Assembly (NCBI RefSeq): GCF_003481985.1
Contig: NZ_QUMD01000034.1
Span: 1-33,949 of the forward strand
Origin: Clostridium sp. OF09-36
GTDB lineage: Bacteria > Bacillota > Clostridia > Lachnospirales > Lachnospiraceae
Direction: 5' to 3'
Length of the DNA: 33,949 nucleotides
The notes under the pieces were generated by a model. It was not told the origin of the DNA, did not search any database, and saw only the letters and a program-made list of their open reading frames with translations. Of the stretch, positions 7,392-15,800 are shown piece after piece. Every line of letters begins with the position of its first letter. The stretch's first letter is position 1. The position numbers and the translations under genes were made by a program.

Positions 7392-7610
7392 ATGAAAAAA
7401 ACTTATAAGATCGAAGTAGACTGCGCTAACTGCGCCAACCTGATGGAGGATGCAGCCCGCAAGACCAGCGGCGTACAGAGCGCTACTGTGAACTTCATGA
7501 CCCAGAAGATGATTGTGGAATTTGCTGAAGGTCAGGAGCCGGCCAGCGTGATGGCTGCTGTGCAGAAGGCCTGCAAGAAGGTGGAGCCTGACTGCGAGAT
7601 CTGCCTGTAA
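7392..7610 (+). CDS. Heavy-metal-associated (HMA) domain peptide
   Basis: A 72-residue cytosolic protein starting at 7392 after AGAGAGGAG. It has the ferredoxin-like HMA pattern: KKTYKIEVDCANCANLMEDA with a CxxC-type metal site, VQSATVNFMTQKMIVEF, and a C-terminal CEIC that could bind metal as well. The downstream ATPase lacks an N-terminal HMA domain, so this peptide probably acts as its separate metal-binding module or chaperone. A terminator directly behind it (7628-7665) implies that it is made in excess over the ATPase. Confidence 0.85.
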   Translation: MKKTYKIEVDCANCANLMEDAARKTSGVQSATVNFMTQKMIVEFAEGQEPASVMAAVQKACKKVEPDCEICL

Positions 7611-7627
7611 GGTCCCATTCCACACAG

Positions 7628-7665
7628 GTGCCCCAGACGCTACGGGCGGAAGGGGCACTTTTTTT
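7628..7665 (+). terminator. Terminator between HMA peptide and ATPase
   Basis: GTGCCCC (7628-7634) pairs with GGGGCAC (7652-7658) and is followed by seven T. It lies 18 bases after the HMA stop and 39 before the ATPase start, so it likely sets a ratio by partial read-through. Confidence 0.8.
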
Positions 7666-7703
7666 AACAAACAAATAAGCAATTATAGAAAGGAAAGAAT
7701 GAT

Positions 7704-9703
7704 ATGCAAGAAATGATTGAAAGCGGCTTGCTAATTGTGGTAGCCGTATTATCAATTATCCTTCTCTTGATTGGCCAGCGGCCCAGCAGCGGCATGACAA
7801 AGAAACAGAAAATCATGTTGGGAAGAATCCTGACTGCCACGCTATTACTGTTGGCGTTACAAACTTTGGGTTCCACCGTTTTTGACCAGCTGGGCGCAGC
7901 CGGGCGCTGGGTACGATTGGCACTGTATTTGGTGGATTATCTCATTATTGGTTATGATATTCTGAGAAAAGCGTATAAAGGTATCCGTAATGGCCAGGTC
8001 TTTGACGAGAACTTCCTGATGGCGGTTGCCACCATTGGTGCTTTGGCTCTGGCTGTCTACGAAAACGGTGATTATCTGGAGTCCATTGCAGTTATGCTGT
8101 TCTATCAGGTAGGCGAATGGTTCCAGTCCTATGCTGTTGGCAAATCTCGCCGCAACATCAGCGAACTCATGGACATCCGTCCAGACTACGCTAACATTGA
8201 ACGGGATGGAAAGCTCGAACAAGTAGACCCGGACGAGGTGGGTATCGGCACCATCATCGTGGTTCAGCCTGGCGAGAAAGTTCCCATTGACGGTACCGTG
8301 GTGCAGGGAGAATCCACTCTGAACACTGCCGCCCTCACCGGCGAAAGTTTGCCCCGTGAGGTCAAGACTGGCGATGAGATCATCTCTGGCTGCATTAACA
8401 TGACCGGACTGCTTCATATCCAGACTACCAAGGAATTTGGTGAGTCTACGGTCTCAAAAATCTTGGACTTGGTGGAAAATGCCTCCTCCCGAAAATCGAA
8501 GTCAGAGGATTTTATCTCCCGTTTTGCGAAAATTTATACCCCGGCTGTTTGTTATGCAGCGTTGGCGTTGGCTGTGCTTCCACCGCTGGTGCGGATGTTC
8601 GCCTTGGGTCTTCCCGCTGGCTGGGAACCTGGGTATACCGGGCGCTGACCTTCCTTGTTGCTAGCTGTCCTTGTGCACTGGTCATCTCTATCCCTCTGTC
8701 CTTCTTTGCAGGGATTGGCGGAGCTAGTAAGGCTGGTGTGCTGGTCAAAGGTTCCAACTACCTTGAGACTCTATCACAGGCTAAGATTGTAGTCTTTGAC
8801 AAGACCGGCACACTGACTCAGGGTGTATTTGAGGTGAATGCGATCCATCACAATGAGATGGATGAGCGCAAGCTGGTGGAATATGCTGCTCTGGCAGAAA
8901 GTGCCTCTAGCCACCCCATCAGCAAGAGTTTGCAGAAAGCCTACGGTATGGAAATTGACCGTAGCCGGGTGACTGACATTCAGGAACTTAGCGGCAACGG
9001 TGTCATCGCTACGGTGGACGGTCATCAGGTGGCAGTTGGTAACGACAAGCTCATGAATCGTCTGGGCGTTCAATCTATTCCGTGCCACAGCGTAGGCACC
9101 ATCATTCACATGGCGATTGACGGGAAATATGCCGGACACATTGTTATTTCCGACATCGTGAAGCCTCACTCCAAGGAAGCCATCCAGGCATTAAAGTCGG
9201 CTGGAGTTCGCAAGACTGTGATGCTCACCGGTGATGCCCAAAAGGTGGCTGACAGTGTAGCCTCCGCTCTTGGCTTGGATGAGGTCTACAGCGAACTGCT
9301 GCCTGCTGATAAGGTAGAGAAAGTAGAAGAGCTAATTCAGATTAAATCGGAAAAGGAAAAGCTGGCTTTCGTAGGAGATGGCATCAATGACGCCCCGGTA
9401 CTCCGCCGGGCAGACATCGGTATCGCCATGGGTGCCATGGGTTCTGACGCCGCCATTGAGGCTGCTGATGTGGTCCTAATGGATGATGATCCCATGCAGA
9501 TCTCCAAGGCGATTAAGATCAGTCGTAAGTGTCTGGGCATTGTCTACCAGAACATCGTTTTTGCCATTGGTATCAAGCTGATCTGTCTCGTCTTGGTAGC
9601 CTTGGGCCTGGCCAGTATGTGGCTGGCGGTATTTGCCGATGTAGGCGTAATGATTATTGCCGTTCTCAATGCCATTCGAGCGCTATTTGTAAAGAATCTT
9701 TAA
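7704..9703 (+). CDS. cadA: P1B-type Zn/Cd/Pb-translocating ATPase (frameshifted)
   Basis: A membrane pump of about 666 residues once one base is restored near 8623-8627 (GGG to GGGG in the LPAGWG/TWVYRAL region). Start 7704 follows AAAGGAAAG. Seen: actuator TGES (NTAALTGESLPREV), metal-site SCPCAL near residue 320, phosphorylation DKTGT near 365, SHPISKS, and hinge GDGINDAP near 557. The last helix carries ADVGVMIIAVLNA, whose Asp is typical of the P1B-2 Zn/Cd/Pb group. The N-terminal HMA domain is missing, supplied by the upstream 72-residue peptide. The role is metal efflux at the cytoplasmic membrane, probably induced through the operator at 7329-7352. Confidence 0.9.
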
Positions 9704-9967
9704 GGGTTTGGAAAAATCGCAAGGAATGGAGGGGTTCCATGAATCAATCTTGGCTCCGAGAACCGCAAGGGCAAGAATTGACTTGCTAAAAAAAGCCTGA
9801 CAAATGATTGGTTCCTATCTGCTCTTGAACAAGTACTATCGTGGTTTATCAAAAAGCATTATAAGGCCTGTTTAAAAAACGCCAGCAGCCGCATTTGGGG
9901 GCGCAGCCACGTTTTCTCCCGTCCTTCGCAGCGATGTAACTTTTTTCTGAACACCTCGCCGGATGTC
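9704..9967. other. Gene-poor stretch between cadA and the sigma-factor cassette
   Basis: I see no convincing gene here. A 16-codon frame at 9739-9789 (MNQSWLREPQGQELTC) has AATGGAGGGG upstream and could be the start of a truncated gene, but I do not recognise it. The segment 9875-9925 is GC-rich and unlike its AT-rich flanks. It may mark the left edge of the region carrying the sigma/PrsW/surface-protein genes. Confidence 0.3.
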
Positions 9968-9996
9968 TTGTGCTTCTTCGGATATTCGTATACAAT
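9968..9996 (+). promoter_or_regulatory. Promoter of the sigma/PrsW cassette
   Basis: TTGTGC (9968-9973), a 17-base spacer and TACAAT (9991-9996), 37 bases before the HTH gene. Confidence 0.6.
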
Positions 9997-10032
9997 GTAA
10001 TATATTGAATATTATCCATGCGGAGGTGTGGT

Positions 10033-10242
10033 ATGAACGGGATCAAGGGCTATATTTCCATAAGGGAGGCGTCCTACCGTTGGGGCGTGTCGGAGCGGCG
10101 GGTCAACCAATACTGCGCCGAGGGGCGGATCCCAGGTGCGTCCCGGTTCGGGCGCTCATGGGCGATTCCGGAAAATGCGGAGAAACCGTCCGACCCTCGT
10201 AGGAAGGCCACGGAAGGAGGCGGTGGATATGATCTCCGATGA
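10033..10242 (+). CDS. Small helix-turn-helix (excisionase/MerR-like) protein
   Basis: A 69-residue protein whose start at 10033 is set by CGGAGG at 10021-10026. It reads YISIREASYRWGVSERRVNQ, then YCAEGRIPGASRFGRSWAIP, the pattern of short winged HTH proteins of the excisionase/MerR-like group (helix, recognition helix, wing ending in a Trp-Ile-Pro turn). The tail is basic and low in complexity. It overlaps the sigma factor gene by 14 bases, so the two are co-translated. It may regulate the cassette or assist element excision; neither can be shown here. Confidence 0.75.
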   Translation: MNGIKGYISIREASYRWGVSERRVNQYCAEGRIPGASRFGRSWAIPENAEKPSDPRRKATEGGGGYDLR

Positions 10243-10783
10243 AACCGCATACCGACGGTATCTTGACGGAGAGCAAAAAGCTGCCGACCTGCTGGTGGAA
10301 CGCTACGGCGATGCGCTGACACTTTACATAACTGGATACATAAAGGATATCCACGAGGCGGAGGATCTGATGATCGAGGCCTTTTCACAGCTTTTCGCAA
10401 AGGAGCGGCCGATTGAGGGTGTGGCCAGTTTTAAGGCATATCTCTACAAAATCGCTCGTCACCTTGCCCTTCGACATAAGCAGAAACACCGTCTTGCATT
10501 TCTGTGCTTGGATGAGTTGGACTTTGAGCCGCGGAGTGACTCCCTTGTAGAGACGGCTCTGCTTCGCAGCGAACGAGACCGCCAGCTTTATGATGCGCTT
10601 GAAAAGCTGAAAGCAGAATACCGGGAAGCACTCTATCTTGTCTATTTTGAAGATATGAGCTACCGCGATGCGGCAACGGTCATGAACAAAAGTGAGAGCC
10701 AGATCACAAAACTGGTCTACCGTGGAAAACAAAGCCTGAAAGTGATTTTGGAGCAGGAGGGATTTACTTATGCGGACAAGTGA
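10229..10783 (+). CDS. ECF-type RNA polymerase sigma factor
   Basis: A 184-residue sigma-70 family protein starting at 10229 after GGAAGGAGG. Region 2 covers about residues 10-80 (LLVERYGDALTLYITGYI, HEAEDLMIEAFSQLF, FKAYLYKIARHLALRHKQ). Region 4 covers about residues 115-175 (LEKLKAEYREALYLVYFEDM, SYRDAATVMNKSESQITKL). Regions 1 and 3 are absent, as in extracytoplasmic-function sigmas. The stop overlaps the next start. Its neighbours (a small membrane protein, PrsW and a surface protein) suggest that it is held by a membrane anti-sigma and released by proteolysis. Confidence 0.9.
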   Translation: MISDETAYRRYLDGEQKAADLLVERYGDALTLYITGYIKDIHEAEDLMIEAFSQLFAKERPIEGVASFKAYLYKIARHLALRHKQKHRLAFLCLDELDFEPRSDSLVETALLRSERDRQLYDALEKLKAEYREALYLVYFEDMSYRDAATVMNKSESQITKLVYRGKQSLKVILEQEGFTYADK

Positions 10784-11123
10784 GGAACGTGCCCGCCTGA
10801 TCCACAGGCGGACAGCGGAAATTAAACAAGAGCATCGAAAAAAGAAACAACAAGGGCTATATGCGGTCTGCATGGCGGCCTGCCTGTTTTTGGTGATCGG
10901 CATCGGCGTAATGATGCCGGGATTGATGAAGGGCGCAGCGGACGGAAGCATCGTCCATTCTTCGGGAACGGCAAGCCTGATAGGAAGCCACGCCGCACTT
11001 GGCTATATCATGATGGGGCTGTTAGCGTTTCTTCTTGGAGTTTGCGTGACGGTTCTTCTATACCGTCTGCATCGGAGATGTGAACGACAGAAGCAGGAGG
11101 ATGCCGGAGATGGAGAACTTTGA
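10770..11123 (+). CDS. Small two-helix membrane protein, candidate anti-sigma
   Basis: A 117-residue protein translated in overlap with the sigma factor. It has a basic N-terminal segment (residues 1-28, MRTSEERARLIHRRTAEIKQ), a first membrane helix (about 29-52, ending near VMMPGLM), a short loop (GAADGSIVHSSGTASLIGS), a second helix (about 74-98) and a charged tail. No known anti-sigma domain is recognised. The layout and position fit a membrane-bound sigma regulator and possible PrsW substrate. The protein at 12526-12858 has the same architecture and related sequence, so the two appear paralogous. Confidence 0.7.
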   Translation: MRTSEERARLIHRRTAEIKQEHRKKKQQGLYAVCMAACLFLVIGIGVMMPGLMKGAADGSIVHSSGTASLIGSHAALGYIMMGLLAFLLGVCVTVLLYRLHRRCERQKQEDAGDGEL

Positions 11124-11727
11124 ACTCATTGATAACCTTTTTCAGATCACGGTGTTGCTCTGCGCCTGTGTCGCTGCCGGTATTCTTGCCATTCGTCACA
11201 GGAACCGCAGCCTCCTGATTTTATCTCTTGCCTATGCCTGCTTTGCCATGGGGACGATATACTATGTGCTGTATCTGGTCATCATTGGTATCTGGCCGCA
11301 GGTATTTTATGTGGCGGAGATCTCATGGCTGGCTGCGTGGCTTTTCTACCTGTCCGCACAGATTTTGCGAACGGAGGGGATGAAGTGCCGCTTTTCGCTC
11401 CCTGCCGGAGCCGCGGCTGCGTTCATTGCAGCGGTTGCTTTTCTCGACCACGATTTTGGCCCGTCTTATTTTGTTTCCGCACTGTTTGCGCTCACGGCAG
11501 GCGCGATCATGTATCTCTCGGTATCTCATATACAAAACGGCAGCTTGTACCGAAAAAGAGACTTTTTTATGATCATCTGCGTTATGTTGCAGGTGTTGTT
11601 ATATTTGGTTTCTGACTTCACGCACGACTACACGCGCTTTCAGCTCTACTACGCTGTAGACCTTGCGCTGACGTTATCCATGGCGGCGCTGCTGCCTCTG
11701 ACGCTGCGGGAGGTGAAGCAGGCTTGA
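11110..11727 (+). CDS. Polytopic membrane protein of unknown function
   Basis: A 205-residue protein with about six or seven hydrophobic helices separated by short loops (for example ITVLLCACVAAGILAI, SLAYACFAMGTIYYVLYLVI, AAAAFIAAVAF and FFMIICVMLQVLLYLV). The start at 11110 fits GCAGGAGG at 11093-11100; an ATG at 11101 is too close to that site. It ends in a TGA that overlaps the TTG start of the PrsW gene. I do not recognise the family. The tight coupling suggests that it works with the protease, perhaps as a sensor or scaffold. Confidence 0.7.
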   Translation: MENFELIDNLFQITVLLCACVAAGILAIRHRNRSLLILSLAYACFAMGTIYYVLYLVIIGIWPQVFYVAEISWLAAWLFYLSAQILRTEGMKCRFSLPAGAAAAFIAAVAFLDHDFGPSYFVSALFALTAGAIMYLSVSHIQNGSLYRKRDFFMIICVMLQVLLYLVSDFTHDYTRFQLYYAVDLALTLSMAALLPLTLREVKQA

Positions 11728-12365
11728 CCTATATTGAAAATATTTTCCTCTGCCTTGCGCTTCCGCTGATTTTATCCATGTTTTTCATCAAGGGGCGCGT
11801 TCGGCGCTATGCGCTGTTTTTGACCGTCGGTATGGCCGTTTGCCTGCTCAGCGCCTATGTCAGCAGCTTCTTCATGGGGCAATACGGCGTGGACGGCACC
11901 GTTGCCGCCATCGAGATCACGCCCGTATGTGAAGAAGTCATGAAGCTTCTGCCGCTGCTGTTTTTCTATCTGATTTTTGAGCCGGAGCCGAAAGAGATGC
12001 CGGCGGCAGCCATCGCCATCGCCGTTGGTTTTGCTACCTTTGAAAACGTCTGCTATCTGACGGAAAACGGCGCGGCCAATTTCAATTTTCTGCTGATTCG
12101 CGGGATTTCCGCCGGAGCGCTGCATATTCTCTGTGGCGTTCTTTCCGGCTTCGGTGTTTCCTATGTGTTTCGCCGTCACTGGCTGGCAGCAACCGGCACC
12201 GTGGGCATTCTTGGAGCCTGCATCGGTTTCCATGCCATCTATAATCTGCTCATCACGGCGGACGGTGTATGGAAAACGGCGGGATACCTCTTTCCGTCGC
12301 TGCTCCTCCTCTGCCTATACGCAGCAAAGCAACTGCTGCCAAGGCAGAACATTTCCTTTGAATAA
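11724..12365 (+). CDS. prsW: PrsW family intramembrane metalloprotease
   Basis: A 213-residue multi-helix membrane protein. Seen: the paired glutamates PVCEEVMKLLPL, GFATFENVCYL in a later helix, and histidines in GALHILCGVLSG and GFHAIYNLL, the metal and catalytic motifs of the PrsW/CAAX-protease superfamily. In Bacillus subtilis PrsW starts cleavage of the anti-sigma RsiW to free sigma-W. Here the sigma factor and a candidate anti-sigma lie upstream in the same run. The start is the TTG at 11724 overlapping the previous stop, with GGGAGGTG upstream. A terminator follows at 12384-12420. Confidence 0.88.
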   Translation: MTYIENIFLCLALPLILSMFFIKGRVRRYALFLTVGMAVCLLSAYVSSFFMGQYGVDGTVAAIEITPVCEEVMKLLPLLFFYLIFEPEPKEMPAAAIAIAVGFATFENVCYLTENGAANFNFLLIRGISAGALHILCGVLSGFGVSYVFRRHWLAATGTVGILGACIGFHAIYNLLITADGVWKTAGYLFPSLLLLCLYAAKQLLPRQNISFE

Positions 12366-12383
12366 GTACAGATTTCGCGCGCA

Positions 12384-12420
12384 GAGCCGTCCCAAATTCG
12401 GGGCGGCTCAATTTTTTTTG
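12384..12420 (+). terminator. Terminator after prsW
   Basis: GAGCCGTCCC (12384-12393) pairs with GGGGCGGCTC (12400-12409) with one wobble, six-base loop, followed by AA and eight T. It separates the sigma/PrsW genes from the surface-protein pair. Confidence 0.85.
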
Positions 12421-12525
12421 AATTTTTTTTGATTTTAGGTGGAAGGATTTTGGATTTCATGTCTTTTAGGAAGTAGAGGGTCGTTGATTGACCCTGGAAA
12501 CAAAAAGCAAAAGGAGGCATTGACA

Positions 12526-12858
12526 ATGACCGGCAGAACGGAGCGCCGGATTCGGGAGATCCGGCGACGGACGAGGCAATACAGGAAGCGGTACGAAAGG
12601 CGCGTGCTTTCCACCTTAAGCGTGTGCAGTCTGCTTCTCTTTGCCGGGATCGGTATTCTTTTGCGGAAGGTACAGTCAGGTGGCGTCCCCACCGTGACAG
12701 ACAGCTATGGCTCTGTGCTGCTGCGAGGAGGCACAAGCGCATACGTTGTGGTCGGCATCGCCGCCTTTGCGGTGGGGGTGACAGTGACCATGATCTGCAT
12801 CCGGCTGAAAAACAAATCAAAAGACCGTACAGTCAGTACGGAAGAAAGGGAGGACTAA
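12526..12858 (+). CDS. Second small membrane protein, paralogue of 10770-11123
   Basis: A 110-residue protein with a very basic N-terminus (TERRIREIRRRTRQYRKRYE), a first helix (about residues 28-44, LSTLSVCSLLLFAGIGI), a loop with GGVPTVTDSYGSVLLRGG, a second helix (VVVGIAAFAVGVTVTMICI) and a charged tail. The start at 12526 follows AAAGGAGG. It shares layout and loop features (the DGS/DSYGS and SG/GG-T-S pattern before helix 2) with the protein encoded behind the sigma factor. It directly precedes the surface-protein gene with no gap. It might be a second anti-sigma-like partner, or help export or anchoring of the surface protein; function unknown. Confidence 0.65.
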   Translation: MTGRTERRIREIRRRTRQYRKRYERRVLSTLSVCSLLLFAGIGILLRKVQSGGVPTVTDSYGSVLLRGGTSAYVVVGIAAFAVGVTVTMICIRLKNKSKDRTVSTEERED

Positions 12859-15800
12859 ATGAAATTGAAAAAACGGATATTGAGCCTGCTGCTCTGCGGC
12901 GCAATGCTCTTTTCCCTCTGCTCTCAATCCGTGTTGGCCGAGGAGAATGGGCAGGCGGGCGGCGTTACAATAGGCACAAGTGGCCTGTGCGAACACCACC
13001 CGGAGCATAACGCGGACTGCGGCTACACGGAGGGAACGGCGGGAACACCCTGCGTCCACGAACACACCGCAGATTGCTATGAGGAAGTAACCAACTGCGT
13101 CCATGAACATGACGAGGACTGTTACCCGGAGGAAAGCGTTTCCGGCAATGAAGCGACCCCGTCCGGCGCACAAAAACGGGAGCCGGAGAACTGCCCACAC
13201 ATCTGCGACGAGGAAAGCGGGTGTATCACCAAGGAATTAAACTGCCAGCATGAGCATGACGATGAGTGCGGCTACTCTCCTGCAACTGCGGGGACCCCCT
13301 GCGGGTATGTCTGCGAACTGTGCGGCAGTGAGGATAGTGAGAAACTGGCTACTCCGTCCAATGCGGAGGCTGTCACGGTGGCAAGCGTACAGGCCATGAT
13401 CGACGGTTTACCGAACGCAGAAGAAATCACTGAAGATAACGCAGAAGAAGTCAAGGCGCAGCTTGAGGCCATCGACGAAGCAAAGGCGCAGCTCTCCGAC
13501 GAGGAAATCGATGAGCTGGATATGACCCGGTATGCGGAAGCTGCCGCTGCATTGGGGGCGCTGGCTGCGCCAATGCTATTGGCTAATGATTCGCCTGACG
13601 AGCAGTTTTCCCTCGCTCCCGGCGGCAGATATTACTTTGACCTATCAGCGATGAATATTCCCGGAACGGCAAACGGCGATCTGCCGGACAGCACCCTGCA
13701 CTATGTTCCCTTTACCTACGCAGGAACGGTGGACGCCTACAAGCTCACATCAGCAATGGCAACCACCGAGGAGCATGCAGAGCAGAACAAATATGACCAC
13801 AGCCTGTTTATTGCGGACTACAATGTGACCTTTAATGTAGACTGGAATCAGTTGAACGAAAAACAAATGATTTTCGGCACACCCTATACCAGCTACGGCG
13901 TGAACTACACCATGCGGGCGCCGTCGGCAGGGAGTCAGTCTAATAATAATAATGGCAAAGACGATAGTAGTAGTACGCGAGGCATCCCGAAAAGCAACGA
14001 ATGGGATGCGATTTTAGATAAGGCAAATCAAGACTGGAAGGATAATACATCTGGGTATATCAAAAACTGGTCACGTAAGTATTCCTTTGGACAGGACAAC
14101 CATGCTGATGCGTCGTACCGTGCGATTCGCGGGTGCAATTCGGCCCGCTACTGGGGCTACTACACTGCTACGTACTCCCTCCCGAACGTCGGTTTCCGCC
14201 CCGTGCTTGAAATCCTGAACGCTGACACACTGGATTCTGACGGACTGAAGGTCGTTACCCTTGACCTGAACGGCGGCAAGCTGGGCGGCAGCTCCGATGC
14301 TATTCACATCATCGTGAAAAACGGCAGCGCATTTACCGCCCCTGCGTCCGACGGCCTGACCCGCCCGGACGGAAATACAGGCAGCTACTTCATGTGGCTT
14401 GGCAGCGACGGCAAGCTCTACGCGCCCGGTGCCAACGTTCCGGCGGACGTTACCAAGCTCACGGCGCAGTTTGCTTTATCAGAGCAGTTTACCCTCACCC
14501 CCGGCGACAGATACTATTTTGACCTTTCGACGATGAATATTCCCGGCACGGCTAACGGCAGCCTGCCGGATGCGTCGCTGCACTATGTTCCCTTTACCTA
14601 TGCGGGAACAATAGAAGCCTACAAGCTCACGTCTGCGATGGCGACCACCGAGGAATATGCACAGCAGAACAAATACTCTCACAGCCTGTTTGTGGCGGAC
14701 TATGCCGTAACGCATAAGGTAAACTGGAATAACTTAGATACTGCGAGTCTGATTTTCGGCAAAAATTATGCCAGCGGCGGCGTGGACTATACCCTGCGCG
14801 CACCGTCTTGTGGAAGTGGGTTTACCGGTTCAGACGATTCAGAGCACGGTACGCCCCAAAGCAATGAGTGGGACGCGGTGCTGGACAAGAACAGCGGCTA
14901 TGTCAAAAACTGGAACGACATATATTCGTGGGGGCAGGACACATCAAGTTACGAATCGTGGTATCGTGCGCTTCGCGGGGTCGATTCGGCCCGCTACTGG
15001 AACCACTACTATGCTACGTCCTCCTACCCGATCCTCGGTTTCCGCCCCGTCCTTGAAGTCCTGAACCCTGACGAACTGGGCTCTGACGGGCTGAAAGCCG
15101 TTACCCTTGACCTTGGCGGCGGCAAATTGGGCGGCAGTACGGATACTATTCAAATCATCGTGAAAAACGGCAGCGAGTTTACCGCCCCCGCGTCCAACGG
15201 CCTGACCCGCCCGGACGGAGATACGGGCAGCTACTTCATGTGGCTCGGAAGCAACGGGAAGCTCTACGCCCCCGGCGACAACGTTCCGGCTGATGTGACG
15301 GAACTGACGGTGCAGTGGACAGCCCCGACCTATGCCGTAACCTTGAACACGAACGGCGGAACGATCAACAACGGCAATGTCACCGAATACACCTATGGCG
15401 TGGGCGCAACACTCCCGACAGATGTGACGCGCACCGGGTACACCTTCAAGGCTGGTATGATAACGAGAGTCTGACCGGCAATCCTGTTACGGCAATCGGC
15501 GGTGCAGAAACGGGTAATAAAGAGTATTGGGCGAAGTGGGAAGCAAATACCTACACCGTCACGCTGAACACAAACGGCGGCACGATCAACAGCGGCAATG
15601 TCACCGGATACACCTACGGCGTGGGTGCAACGCTTCCGACAGCCGACGATATGACCTATACGGGATATACGTTCAAGGGATGGTATGACAACGAAGGCTT
15701 GACCGGCTTTCCTGTTACGGCAATCAGCGACACCGAAACGGGCAACAAGGGATATTGGGCGAAGTGGGAAGCAAATGCCTACACCGTCACGCTGAACACG

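Noticed and set aside
9849..10046. A 65-codon minus-strand frame in the gap before the sigma cassette
   Set aside because: No start signals or family. It overlaps the promoter of the HTH gene.
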